Assembly: GCF_005925325.1 (NCBI RefSeq)
Contig: NZ_SRMP01000001.1
Location: forward strand, 248,001-312,000
Reading direction: 5' to 3'
From: Pedobacter helvus
GTDB taxonomy: Bacteria > Bacteroidota > Bacteroidia > Sphingobacteriales > Sphingobacteriaceae
DNA: 64,000 bases
Within the stretch, counting starts at the first letter, position 1. Every line of letters begins with the position of its first letter. A program made the translations under genes and the position numbers. Shown one piece after another: positions 53,358 through 63,700 of this stretch. The notes beneath the pieces were generated by a model. The model made no database searches. It was not told the origin of the DNA and saw nothing but the letters and a program-made list of their open reading frames with translations.

Positions 53358-54725
53358 TTAGTGAGATAAAGGTGTAAGGTTCGCTAAATTTTTCTTCTCC
53401 CTGTTCCAAGTAAAAGCGGTAAAGAAGATCGCTAAAATACAAGAAATAGCGATGGTAACGAAACAAGCGTCCCAACCATAATCATCTACCAAACCACCCA
53501 AGGCGGCGTTCGCCAACAAATCACCGATAAAGTAACCAAACAAACCTGTTAAGCCCGCAGCAGTACCAGCTGCTTTCTTTGGAACCAAATCGATAGCTTG
53601 CACACCAATTAACATTACCGGACCATAAATAAAGAAACCTATTGCCCAAAGGGACACGTTTTGCAAAAAATGGTGATGAGATGTTTTCCAGTATAAAATC
53701 ACAGCTACCAACGTAAAGAACATATAAATGATAGTCACAGGAGCTCTTCTTCCTTTAAATAATTTATCGCTCATGATACCACAAAGCAAAGTACCCGGAA
53801 TAGCTGCCAATTCGTAGCCTCCAGATGCCCAAGCTGCTTCTGCTTGGGTATAATTTTTAGCTTCCTGCAAGAAGGTTGGCGCCCAATTAATAATTCCATT
53901 TCTTACCAAATAGACAAAGGCATTCGCAATGGCAATAAACCAAAGCAATCGGTTATTAAAAACATACTTGAAGAAAATTTCTTTAGCTGAAAATTCTTTT
54001 TCCTGCGTTTTAGCATCGTAGCTTTTAGGGTAATCATTATTGTATTCCTCTATTGCAGGCAAACCAACCGACTGCGGAGTATCTCTTACAAAAAGAAATG
54101 CTACCAAGGCAAATACAATAGCAACCAAACCTGGGAAGTACAATTTCGCATGCCAGTCTGCAAACAATTCAAACGCTAAAACAGTTAATGGACCTACTAA
54201 AAAACCTCCTACGTTGTGAGCCAAGTTCCAGATAGACATTGCGGTACCTCTTTCTCTTACCGAATACCAATGCGCTACCACCCTGCCACACGGAGGCCAA
54301 CCCATACCTTGCACCCAACCGTTGATAAAAAGCAAAACAAACATTAACGTTATGGAAGAAGTGGCGAATGGTACTAAGCCCATAAAAATCATAGTAAACG
54401 CAGACAACACCAAGCCAATAGATAAGAAATAACGGGCATCACTACGATCGGAAATGTTCCCCATTAAAAACTTACTAAAACCGTAGGCTATAGATAATGC
54501 CGAAAAAGCAAAACCTAATTCTTTTTTACTAAACCCACCGTTTTCTTCGAGCTGAAGATCTGGAATGGCAAAAGAAAAGTTTTTACGAACAAAGTAATAG
54601 GCCGCATAGCCCACAAAAATCCCTATAAAAACTTTAATACGCTCTTTACTGTATATCGATTTTACTTTATCATATGGTAACAACGGCTTGTGCGCCGCAG
54701 GTTCTGGAAATATTCTAAATCCCAT
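53358..54725 (-). CDS. glpT: MFS glycerol-3-phosphate:phosphate antiporter, GlpT-type
   Basis: The 455-residue inner-membrane transporter has about 12 helices and the organophosphate:phosphate antiporter signature NGWVQGMGWPPCGRVVAHWYS, with YFVRKNFSFA near the first helix. It imports glycerol-3-phosphate (or a related sugar phosphate) in exchange for phosphate. The GlpQ phosphodiesterase gene upstream would make its substrate in the periplasm. UhpT-like hexose-phosphate transport cannot be fully excluded. Confidence 0.88.
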   Translation of the reverse strand: MGFRIFPEPAAHKPLLPYDKVKSIYSKERIKVFIGIFVGYAAYYFVRKNFSFAIPDLQLEENGGFSKKELGFAFSALSIAYGFSKFLMGNISDRSDARYFLSIGLVLSAFTMIFMGLVPFATSSITLMFVLLFINGWVQGMGWPPCGRVVAHWYSVRERGTAMSIWNLAHNVGGFLVGPLTVLAFELFADWHAKLYFPGLVAIVFALVAFLFVRDTPQSVGLPAIEEYNNDYPKSYDAKTQEKEFSAKEIFFKYVFNNRLLWFIAIANAFVYLVRNGIINWAPTFLQEAKNYTQAEAAWASGGYELAAIPGTLLCGIMSDKLFKGRRAPVTIIYMFFTLVAVILYWKTSHHHFLQNVSLWAIGFFIYGPVMLIGVQAIDLVPKKAAGTAAGLTGLFGYFIGDLLANAALGGLVDDYGWDACFVTIAISCILAIFFTAFTWNREKKNLANLTPLSH

Positions 54726-54741
54726 ATTGGTTGGTTAAAGC

Positions 54742-54780
54742 CCCTCTCTCCCTTCGGATATCTCTCCCCAAAAGGGAGAG
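54742..54780. repeat. CTCTCCC repeat and hairpin
   Basis: Two CTCTCYCC motifs and a GGGAGAG motif occur between the GlpQ stop and the GlpT start. CTCTCCCC at 54763-54770 pairs with GGGAGAG at 54774-54780 around a 3-4 nt A loop. It resembles the frequent intergenic repeats of Bacteroidota (from memory) and could act as a weak terminator or processing site between the two genes. Confidence 0.5.
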
Positions 54781-54893
54781 AAAACTCTTATCAAAGCAAG
54801 TACTAGTTGGCTGTTGGTTAGTATTATTATTTTGGTTAAAATGGTTAATTGTTTAATGATTTAACTGTAAACTACAAATCGTTAGCTGAAAGC

Positions 54894-55796
54894 TTACAAC
54901 AGGTTTGTATAGTCTGAAATAACTCCATCTACACCTAATGCTTTTAGCGCAGCAATTTCTTTAGCCGTATTCACCGTCCAAGGAATAACCTTTACGCCAT
55001 CAGCATGTGCTTTCTTCATCATTTCGACATTTACCATTTTATAAGCAGGACTTAGGATGAATGGCTTAAATCCTAAATCAGCAATATTTTCTTCGTAAGT
55101 TTTCTTATTAGATACTAAGAAAGAAGTTTTAATGCTTGGATATTCTTTATTGATGATTTGAATAGTACGTTTATCAAAGGACTGGATAACTACGTATTGC
55201 TCAATTTTCTTAGACTTGATTACATCCATCAACAACTTCACGAAAACTTCTGGCTTTGGATTGGTTACACCATCACCTTTAGCACTACATTTAGTTTCGA
55301 TATTGTAAAAATACTGTTTTCTACTTTTGGTTTTAATATCATGCTGCACACTATCAATCAAATCTGCCAGCAAAGGAATATAAGTTTTCACTTTCTTTTG
55401 CTGAGGAAAGTCCTTGTTAACTTTGGTTCCAATATCAAATGTTTTCAATTGACTGTAATCCATTTTGAATACATTGTATTTCTTAGCATCCGAAGCTGGT
55501 ATTTCTTTTCCTTCTGGCGTAAGCATAAAACCTGGACTTAGGTAGTCATCGTGAGTAACTACAACTTTTCCATCGTTGGTAATATGAGTGTCCATCTCTA
55601 AAGTGGTTACGGCGGGATAAGACATCGCATCTTTCATCGCCAAAATGGTATTTTCTGGCACCAATCCCCTACCCCCACGATGCGCTTCGGCACTAAAACT
55701 TGGAAATGCAACTTGGTCAGTCTTAATTGATTTTTTCACAGAACATGCAGTTATCCCAAAAAGTAAAATTCCAAACGGGTAAATGAGTTTTTTCAT
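54894..55796 (-). CDS. Glycerophosphodiester phosphodiesterase lipoprotein, GlpQ-type
   Basis: The 300-residue lipoprotein (lipobox LFGITAC, Cys18) hydrolyses deacylated phospholipids such as glycerophosphocholine to glycerol-3-phosphate. Catalytic residues are visible: His39-Arg40 in AEAHRGGRG, Glu48 in VPENT, Glu67 and Asp69 in LEMDTH and His82 in THDD. NIETKC near 155 and KVIPWTVNTAKEIAALKALGVDGVISDY are family motifs. The presence of GlpT next to it gives a complete uptake route. Confidence 0.9.
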   Translation of the reverse strand: MKKLIYPFGILLFGITACSVKKSIKTDQVAFPSFSAEAHRGGRGLVPENTILAMKDAMSYPAVTTLEMDTHITNDGKVVVTHDDYLSPGFMLTPEGKEIPASDAKKYNVFKMDYSQLKTFDIGTKVNKDFPQQKKVKTYIPLLADLIDSVQHDIKTKSRKQYFYNIETKCSAKGDGVTNPKPEVFVKLLMDVIKSKKIEQYVVIQSFDKRTIQIINKEYPSIKTSFLVSNKKTYEENIADLGFKPFILSPAYKMVNVEMMKKAHADGVKVIPWTVNTAKEIAALKALGVDGVISDYTNLL

Positions 55797-55869
55797 ACTA
55801 TGATATTATAAAGTTGAAAGATTAGAAAGTTATAAAGTTTTATTTTACCTAAACACCTCTAAAAAACAA

Positions 55870-57285
55870 CTAATTAACTTTTTTCTCAGCCGTAAATTGC
55901 TCACCAAAGCGATCAGTTGCTATTATTTTAACTACTTTAATAGACGAACTACAGTGAGCCATAAATAAATGCTCTGTTCTAGTGGGCTCGGCAAATCCTC
56001 GCGAAGCCGGCAAGTGCTCACCTTTATAAAGCCTCACCGCTTCTGGATCAAAACCTTTCATCTTTTCCAGCTCAACAGACTTTCCATCTAAAAAGCATTC
56101 CACTTTCCATTCAGGATCGTAGTTCCAAACATTGGCGATGATACGATTATTCCCAGTAAGCTTTTCTATATCTAAACTCACCTGATGTTTTCTATCTAAG
56201 CCAGTTCCTTTGTAGTACCACTTCAATTTCTTGCCCGTTACTTCGTAAACACCGTAACCACGTGGCGCTCCATCGCTACAAATTGGACCAGTCCACCAAG
56301 CACCGCAAACCGCACCGTGATTATGCTCGAAAACGCCATCCCTAATTACGTTAACGTTATAATGCGTATGGCCTGTCATCACGTGAACATTGGTAAAACT
56401 CCTTAAGATATCGTAAAAAGCCATATTATTTTTCACACTGTTGTGAATTGGAATATGTGCATTAATGATCACTAAATTATCTTTAGGCACATGTTGCAAA
56501 TCTTTTTCCATCCAAGCTAACTGCTCTTCAGTGATATAGCCATCGTATTTTCGCTCTTCGCCCAAATACCTCACATCATCGAGTACGATATAATGCGCTT
56601 TTCCTCTGTTGAAAGAGTAATAAGTTGGTCCGTAGTATTTTTTAAAAGTTCTGTCTGAGGTTTCATCTCCACCCTGGCGATAATCCATATCATGATTACC
56701 CAAGCACTGGAAAAATGGAATTCCCATTAACTCTACGGCTTTGTTGTAATCATCGAAAAGCGGCAGATTATCCCAAACTAAATCGCCCACACCAATTCCG
56801 TGCACCAAAGCTTTTGAGCCTAAATCTTTCAATAATCGCTTTACGTCTGGCACCGATGTCTCCATCATTTGCGCCACATCCTTTTTATTTTTCACCTGCG
56901 GGTCTGCCCAGATAATGAAGTGATGCTTATCATCATCCTGTTTTAATTTCTTTAAGGTAAAATCAACTTCGTTACGAGCACCTAAGGTTTCGTATTGTCT
57001 ATTTACACTACCTAAATCAGTTTTGAAATCGTATCCAGCAGGCGTGCTTAAAAAAAGAAATTCTGATTTTTCGGTTAAAGTGATAGAGTAGCCACCATTC
57101 GCGTCGGTTTTCACCACGGCGAAACCATCAGACAGCACTACATTGGCAATACCTTTTTTACCATCAGTTACCTTACCTGTGATGGTGTTACCATGTTTCA
57201 ACTGGTCAAAGGCATTGGATTTTAAGCTCACTACCATTCCGGTAGCCAGCAAGCCAAATCGTTCTAAAAATAATCTACGGTTCAT
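55870..57285 (-). CDS. Calcineurin-like metallophosphoesterase with beta-sandwich N- and C-domains
   Basis: The 471-residue enzyme has the layout of the MetallophosN-Metallophos-MetallophosC (PF16371/PF00149/PF16370) proteins. A Tat-like signal (NRRLFLERFGLLATG) starts it, then a carboxypeptidase-regulatory-like sandwich (about 30-112). The catalytic core has Asp128 (WADPQ), Asp168 (GVGDLVWD), GNHD at 196-199, NAHIPIH and TGHTH. The C-terminal domain ends near TAEKKVN. It should release phosphate or split phosphodiesters in the periplasm. Its gene follows the SusCD-DUF5689 terminator and precedes GlpQ by 73 nt. Confidence 0.92.
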   Translation of the reverse strand: MNRRLFLERFGLLATGMVVSLKSNAFDQLKHGNTITGKVTDGKKGIANVVLSDGFAVVKTDANGGYSITLTEKSEFLFLSTPAGYDFKTDLGSVNRQYETLGARNEVDFTLKKLKQDDDKHHFIIWADPQVKNKKDVAQMMETSVPDVKRLLKDLGSKALVHGIGVGDLVWDNLPLFDDYNKAVELMGIPFFQCLGNHDMDYRQGGDETSDRTFKKYYGPTYYSFNRGKAHYIVLDDVRYLGEERKYDGYITEEQLAWMEKDLQHVPKDNLVIINAHIPIHNSVKNNMAFYDILRSFTNVHVMTGHTHYNVNVIRDGVFEHNHGAVCGAWWTGPICSDGAPRGYGVYEVTGKKLKWYYKGTGLDRKHQVSLDIEKLTGNNRIIANVWNYDPEWKVECFLDGKSVELEKMKGFDPEAVRLYKGEHLPASRGFAEPTRTEHLFMAHCSSSIKVVKIIATDRFGEQFTAEKKVN

Positions 57286-57479
57286 TGTTGTGTTTAGTGT
57301 TAGCTGTTGCGGATGTTTTTAAAAGAACAGAAGGCACATCCTCACCTTCTGCTTGATATTTATTTAAGATCCTAATAGAATATGTGACCGTTAAAAAAAC
57401 AAATTGAGATGTCTATAACTGAAAAAACGTTACGAAACATGCTAATATATTTTTCTCCCAATTGTTTAATTGATTAAAT

Positions 57480-57506
57480 AAAAAGGGAGAATAACTCTCC
57501 CTTTTT
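57480..57506 (-). terminator. Terminator after the DUF5689 gene, with a possible competing arm
   Basis: On the minus strand AAAAAGGGAGA (57506-57496) pairs with TCTCCCTTTTT (57490-57480) around a 5-nt loop, a perfect 11-bp stem. It starts 1 nt after the DUF5689 stop codon. A third arm, GGGAGAA (57459-57453), could pair with the second and open the terminator. Confidence 0.8.
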
Positions 57507-57507
57507 A

Positions 57508-59103
57508 TTATCGAATAGTCGTAACATCAGTACCACCGTTTGCTGTTTCTATTTCAGAAATAGCAGACTGCTTAGTTAATTGTACTAGAACACGACTTCT
57601 AGCTTGTACCCACTTACCTAATGTAGCACTATAAACACCACCAAGTTTATTAAAATAACCTATGTCGGCAGTTGGATAAGCACCTAAATGTTGAGTATTA
57701 GTCCCACTTCTATAATAAGGCTGCTCTCTAAGTGTAATAGGATCAACTCTATCATAAAAATCGTTATTAGCAACACGGAAACCCGCTGGTGGCGGACCAG
57801 CACTATACAAACTTCCTCCAGACCAAGTAAATACCACATCAATAGGATTGGTGTCTTTAGTAACATTACGAGTATTGAACAATGCAATTCCGAAAGAATT
57901 ACCACTATTAGCCATCAATCCAGCCGTGGTAGAACCCACTGTTGTTTTAAAACCAATTCCATCGTCTCCATTAGTAGTTGTATAATTAAAGCTACGTATC
58001 CATTTTAATGCAGACATTGAAGTAGAATTAGCACCATTAATAAACTTTTGATCGCCTCCAACGTAGAAAAACTCTCCTTTTTTTACTGTTCCGCTTGTTA
58101 ATGCGAACTTATAAGTCCTAAATTGAGCCACATTTACCGTTCCACCTGCTACCCAACCATTTGTTGGAAATCCACCTGGCGAAGCACCACCAGCATTGTT
58201 AGAAACTATTACAGAAAATGGCGTAACAGCGAAATTGATATCTTGCGTAGCTAATAACTGAACATATTCATAACGTGGATCACCACCGTTGGGATCTGCC
58301 ATGAAACCTGATATTACCGCCGCTGTAGTTTCTATCTCCGAACTTAAGGTAACAATATCACTTGCCTTCCTTACCCTATGCTCCGCCTTAGAAACCCCAT
58401 CTTTAACTATATTAAAAACTATTCCAGTATAATTACCTGAATAAGGAGGTATTACATTAGCGAAAGAAGCATTGGCCTGAGTATACATTACAATATCAGA
58501 CGTACCATCATTCAAAGACTTACTTCCAGACAAGACATCTGTTGGTGACAGAGTGGGATTAAAAGTACCTTTAACTATCGTAATCAAAGTACATTCAAAT
58601 GCACTTGGATTTGCTACTATTTGATTAGCGAAACCTCTATTTGCTTTCAATTCAACATTAGAAGCGACTTTGGTAACCTTACTCGCATCAACACCAGAGA
58701 TCTGTAGAATGCCGTCCACTCGCTTAATTACTCCGCCTTCTATATTTATATGAACAGAATCGCCTGGAACATATTTAGCGGCATCCGCACCTATGTTTAT
58801 AGCCATACCACGTAAAGAGTCTATGCCATTACCAACACGCCTGGTATTCTGAATAATAAGCAGTCCAGCAGGAAGATTATTTCCCGAATGATCTGAGATC
58901 ACTTGACCACGCAAAGAATTGGCTCCTCGCATAAGATCGGTATTTAAAGCTACATCGGTACCTTTATAAAGCTTACGCAAATCAAAGTTAGAAATAAATG
59001 GGCTTGCATTACTCTTAATGTAGTCACTATCTCGCTTGCAAGCCGCTAGAATAGATGCAGAAGTAACTAATAATAGAATATATTTAGAAATTATCTTTTT
59101 CAT
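57508..59103 (-). CDS. DUF5689-type surface lipoprotein
   Basis: The 531-residue lipoprotein starts at the ATG at 59103 (lipobox ILAAC, Cys22). Its N-terminal region LRKLYKGTDVALNTDLMRGANSLRGQVISD, followed by GAGLIIQNTRR and the OB-like VPGDSVHINIEGG, matches the DUF5689 domain found next to SusCD and nucleases or phosphatases. The C-terminal half is a beta-sandwich with FYDRVDPITLREQPYYRSGTN. It may be a surface glycan- or polyphosphate-ester-binding protein. It comes 13 nt after SusD. A frame 19 codons longer is rejected because it starts inside the SusD gene. Confidence 0.75.
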   Translation of the reverse strand: MKKIISKYILLLVTSASILAACKRDSDYIKSNASPFISNFDLRKLYKGTDVALNTDLMRGANSLRGQVISDHSGNNLPAGLLIIQNTRRVGNGIDSLRGMAINIGADAAKYVPGDSVHINIEGGVIKRVDGILQISGVDASKVTKVASNVELKANRGFANQIVANPSAFECTLITIVKGTFNPTLSPTDVLSGSKSLNDGTSDIVMYTQANASFANVIPPYSGNYTGIVFNIVKDGVSKAEHRVRKASDIVTLSSEIETTAAVISGFMADPNGGDPRYEYVQLLATQDINFAVTPFSVIVSNNAGGASPGGFPTNGWVAGGTVNVAQFRTYKFALTSGTVKKGEFFYVGGDQKFINGANSTSMSALKWIRSFNYTTTNGDDGIGFKTTVGSTTAGLMANSGNSFGIALFNTRNVTKDTNPIDVVFTWSGGSLYSAGPPPAGFRVANNDFYDRVDPITLREQPYYRSGTNTQHLGAYPTADIGYFNKLGGVYSATLGKWVQARSRVLVQLTKQSAISEIETANGGTDVTTIR

Positions 59104-59116
59104 AATCTTTAGGGAT

Positions 59117-60709
59117 TTATGGTTTTTGCCACCAAACCAATGTGTTGATATTATCTGCACCTTGAGCAGCTACTGCATTTTTATAACTAGTAGGGTTTGT
59201 TGACTGAACTACCACAGGATAATTAAGTCTCGCAGGCATTTTACCACCATTAGCCAAACCTGGGCCCTTCGGTAGAATTGGATGACCCGTGCGTCTAAAT
59301 TCATACCATTGCTGCATATCTACAAGAAACATTGCGAAATATTTCTGAATATGTATCATTTCTAACTTACTGTTATTTCCGGGAGTTAGATTATCTAATG
59401 GTAAGGTATTATCCCACATGATATCTGCCTCTGTGATATATTTCACAAACTCGGCATCAGTAGCACTGCTGTACAAATTTGGCAACCAATAGTTAATCCC
59501 ATCAAGCATTCCCTTATAGTAGTAGTTTTCAACAGGCCCATTAATCCACCCCCTAACAGCAGCCTCTGCCTTTATAAAAGCAACCTCAGCACTATTCATG
59601 ATAATACCTGTATAAGGATCTGTTTGCAGAGTTGTTGGATTATTTGTTTGAGCATCAGAATTAAAATAAGCCTGTTTTATAATTCCAGACCCTGCAGAGT
59701 AGCCACTTGGCACTCCTACATAACCACTAGGGCCTTGGGATATACCAAAACGAGGTACACTATTTTTACCTAAAGAAGGTCTCGTTCTTGGATCATTCCA
59801 ACTCACTAACCTATCCAAGAAAAAATCGGTTATAGCCGGCGTTCTAAAATCCACAGCTCTAACATTAACCATAAATGGAGATGAATAAACCGCAGAAGAA
59901 CTATTGGTTCCATTCCATAAAATTTTCGCTGTATGGTTATTATTTTCCATTACAGGATAATTGGTTGGGTTCGTATCAACGATCTCCTTTATTTTTGCGA
60001 TTACAGTACTTGCCACTTCACTCTTTCCAGAAACTCTAAGTAATAATCTCAAGTATAAAGAGTTACCAAACCTTCTCCATTTAGAAACATCTCCTTGATA
60101 AACCGGATCACTAGTTGCTACAATTCCGGTACCTGTCTTAAGTAATTCATTCGCTTCTTCAAGCTTCTTAAACATGTCTAAGTAGATATCTTTTTGCTTA
60201 TCAAAAGCAGGCTCTAAAATTCCATGTTTATTATCTACCCAACCTTTATTAGCTTCAGAATAGGGAACATCTCCAAACATATCAGTAAGCATAGAGTAAA
60301 CCCAAGTTTGGGTAATTAAGGATATACCTTGATATGATTTATTCAAGCTCTCTGGTTTACTTGCAATATTGTGAATATCTTGCAAATCGGTAACATTCAA
60401 ATACCAATTATTCCAAGTATAATCAGATAAGTTATTCCTAATATCATATCTAAAAACTCTACCTTCTGCATCATTGATATCTACCGTAACCTGCATTAGT
60501 TCGTTATTGAAATTACGATTTCGAACCATGTTTGTACTCAAAACATTTACAAGCGCTGGTGCAAGCAATTGATGCGCTGCTACTTTTGCCTTACCTACAG
60601 GATCGGTATTTTCCTTTTCGAAATCTTTGGTACACGAAGAGCTAGAAATTGCCATCGCAGCCAAAAGTGTATATATAATAGTATTTCTATTCTTTTTCAT
60701 AATCTTCAT
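59117..60709 (-). CDS. SusD-like outer-membrane lipoprotein (SusD-like_2 type)
   Basis: The 530-residue lipoprotein has lipobox ISSSSC (Cys26 from the first ATG; a second ATG three codons later is equally good). The N-terminus NTDPVGKAKVAAHQLLAPALVNVLSTNMVRNRNFNNELMQ and the C-terminal LDGINYWLPN...QWYEFRRTGHP are features of the SusD-like_2 group. It should cap the SusC partner and bind the ligand. Spacing to SusC is 3 nt, so they form one operon. The substrate, given the following genes, may be a phospho-compound instead of a plain glycan. Confidence 0.92.
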   Translation of the reverse strand: MKIMKKNRNTIIYTLLAAMAISSSSCTKDFEKENTDPVGKAKVAAHQLLAPALVNVLSTNMVRNRNFNNELMQVTVDINDAEGRVFRYDIRNNLSDYTWNNWYLNVTDLQDIHNIASKPESLNKSYQGISLITQTWVYSMLTDMFGDVPYSEANKGWVDNKHGILEPAFDKQKDIYLDMFKKLEEANELLKTGTGIVATSDPVYQGDVSKWRRFGNSLYLRLLLRVSGKSEVASTVIAKIKEIVDTNPTNYPVMENNNHTAKILWNGTNSSSAVYSSPFMVNVRAVDFRTPAITDFFLDRLVSWNDPRTRPSLGKNSVPRFGISQGPSGYVGVPSGYSAGSGIIKQAYFNSDAQTNNPTTLQTDPYTGIIMNSAEVAFIKAEAAVRGWINGPVENYYYKGMLDGINYWLPNLYSSATDAEFVKYITEADIMWDNTLPLDNLTPGNNSKLEMIHIQKYFAMFLVDMQQWYEFRRTGHPILPKGPGLANGGKMPARLNYPVVVQSTNPTSYKNAVAAQGADNINTLVWWQKP

Positions 60710-60712
60710 AAA

Positions 60713-63700
60713 TTAAAGACCTACAACTAAACGAGCTCCAAATGTTCTAGTAGATGGCAACTGACCAGTTTCGAAACCTTGCACAATATCAGATCCTGCT
60801 AAAGTTCCAAACTCTGGATCAAATGCTGGCCAAGGTGACCAAACAACTAGATTACGTCCGTATGCACCTATGGTTAATTTACTAAAACCAATTCTTTTTA
60901 AGAATTTCTTGTTAAAAGCATAGGTAATATTTGCTTCTCTAAACTTCAAATAATCTGTCCTAAAAATACTTCCTTCAGCCTGATCTGAACCATACAACGA
61001 GGTATAATAGTTTTCGAAATTGGTAGCAGTTACATCATTTGGCCGATAAGTTCCATCCGGATTTTGAACTACCCCCTGGCCAATAACACCATTATATCTA
61101 CCTGGAAGAGTAACTTTCAACTTGCCCAAAGCAGCCATCCTCGAGAATGTAAGTGAGTGTCCAACAGCACCTAATTGAGCGTCAAAAAGTGCATTTACGC
61201 TTATTTGCTTATAAGTTATACCTGTGCCAAAACTAAACCTAAATTGCGGCAAAGTATTACCCAAGTAAAAAAGTTCTGTAGAGTTAGTTAATGCATTACC
61301 CGTATTAGGGTCAAATACGATTTGTCCATCTGGAGATCTTAAAAAGCCTCTTCCGTATAAATCACCCATGCTACCACCGATATTAGCTACAACTTGTCCA
61401 CCACCAAGCGCTCCAGTACGAAGTACAACCGAGCTATCCGCTAACTCTTTAATTGTATTTCTATTAGCAGTAAATGTTCCATTAAGCGTCCATTTAAATG
61501 ATCGAGTTTGGATAGGTGTTCCGTTAACAGCCAACTCAATACCTTTATTATCTACCCTACCTACGTTTACAACCTGGACGTTATAACCCGTAGATTTATC
61601 TACAATTCTGTTTAAGATTTGATTTTTAGTATTGCCAGTATAAACGGCTAAATCAAAATTTAAACGATTTTTAAACAATTTCAAATCCAAACCTAACTCT
61701 ATTGTAGTCGTAATTAAAGGCTTTAAATCTGGGTTGGGTAATATTCTCGGATTATTCATAGCACTGTCTGGATAAATACCGTCTGCAGCATTCAAATAAG
61801 TATACTGCGTTCTGTACGGTGTAGTACTACCACTACCTACCTGCGCAATCGAAGCTCTAAGTTTTGCAAAGCTGATCATCTTTGGCAGCTTCCAATAATC
61901 TGAAGCTACAAATGACATACTAGCTGAAGGATAGAAAAACCCTACATTATCTGTTCTAGTTAAAGTAGCTAACGTACTATTCCAATCTTGGCGAGCAGTA
62001 AGATCTAAGAACAGATAGTTTTTATAACTGAAAGACATCGCTCCATAAAAGCTATTAATTCTATAACGAGCAGTATCTGGAACAAGCACCAAAGGATTCT
62101 CGTTATTATCTAATCTGTAGATATTTGGAATAACTAAACCATCAGCTCTTTTTTCTAACCTGTTATATACATTGCGCATTTGGCTACCACCTACATTTGC
62201 CGTTACATGTAAATTTTTAGTGATTTTTTTATCATACTTTAACATGAAATCCGCATTAACTTCATAAGAACGGATATCTGCCACACGATAAGAACCATGA
62301 GCAAATTTGTTCCCTGACGCATCCCAAGGGCGTTGCGTTTCACGAACATCATTATTTAAATCTCCAGAAGCACGAACCATCAAACTTAATTCTTTGGTAA
62401 ACTTATAGTTTAACTGAATATTACCTAGCCATCCATTACGTCTTTGTGCGTTGATATACTGCTCAGAAATTGCATAAGGACTTTCTGGATTTGTAGTAGT
62501 GATGTTTACCAATTGCTGAAATTCTTTTCCTGGAGCCCAGTAATCTCTATACCAATCAGTATTTACGTTTGGCTGCGCAAACATAAACCAATACATTAAA
62601 GATTGGTTGCCATAACCTGTTGCCGGCAAATTATCACTATTTCTATTACTGTATTGCACTTTTAAGTTCATACTCAACTTTTTTGTTAAGTTAGTATTTG
62701 CATTTAATGCGACTGTGGTTCTTTCCAGACCTGTATTTGGCACTATCCAATCGTTATCTCCATGACTTGCAGAAAGACGTAGGCCGATATTTTTATAGGT
62801 ACCATCCAAACTTACCGATTGTGAAGTTTCATAACCAGTAGTAAAAAAAGCATCAATTGGATTTTCGTAAGCTACCCATGGCGTCCTATTTACACCTCTA
62901 GTCTTCGTAACTGGATCGTATTGGTAAAACATACCCCCAGCCGAAAAAGGAGCTCCCCAAGTTGCACTTGTACCGTTAGTACTGGCACCGTCTTCAGTAT
63001 TTCCATAAGAGAAATAAGAAACTCCAAATTGACCTTGACCGAATTCTTGTTGCACATCTGGACTTCTATTAACGCTTTCCCAAGAACTATTAGAAGTAAA
63101 TGTAATACCCACTGTTTTTCTTCCTTTAGTAGCTGATTTTGTAGTAATGATAATTGCTCCATTAGCTCCGCGTTGGCCGTAAAGCGCAGAAGCCGCCGGT
63201 CCCTTCAATACCGTTACGTTTTCTATATCATCTGGATTTAAGTCGTTCAATCCACTACCGAAATCCGCTGGCATGATATCACCCGAAGTTCCATAAACAC
63301 CACCGCCAGTACCAGCACTTCTTCTAGCACTACTACTTGCAACGACACCATCAATAACAATTAAAGCTTCGTTATCGCCAGTTAAGTTGTTTTCCCCACG
63401 TAAGATGATCTTATTTGAACCCGCAGGACCACCATTACGAACTAAGTTCAAACCAGCAACTTTCCCAGAAAGTGCATCTGTCCAGTTACTAGCTACCGCA
63501 TCTGTAAATTGGTTGCTATCCAATTTCGTAACAGCATAACCCAATGCCTTTTCCTCTCTTTTAATACCTAACGCAGTTACTACAACCGTATTTAATTCAC
63601 TAGTAGATGAAGCAATTCTAATATTAACACCGGTTTGAGCATTAGCGAATGTTCTAGTTACCGTTCCGTAACCGATCATTGTAAAACTGATAGTTGCTCC

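Noticed and set aside
55797-55869. AAAGTTATAAAGTTGAAAG-type direct repeats as a special element
   Set aside because: They are short, AT-rich and compatible with chance; nothing beyond low complexity supports a function.
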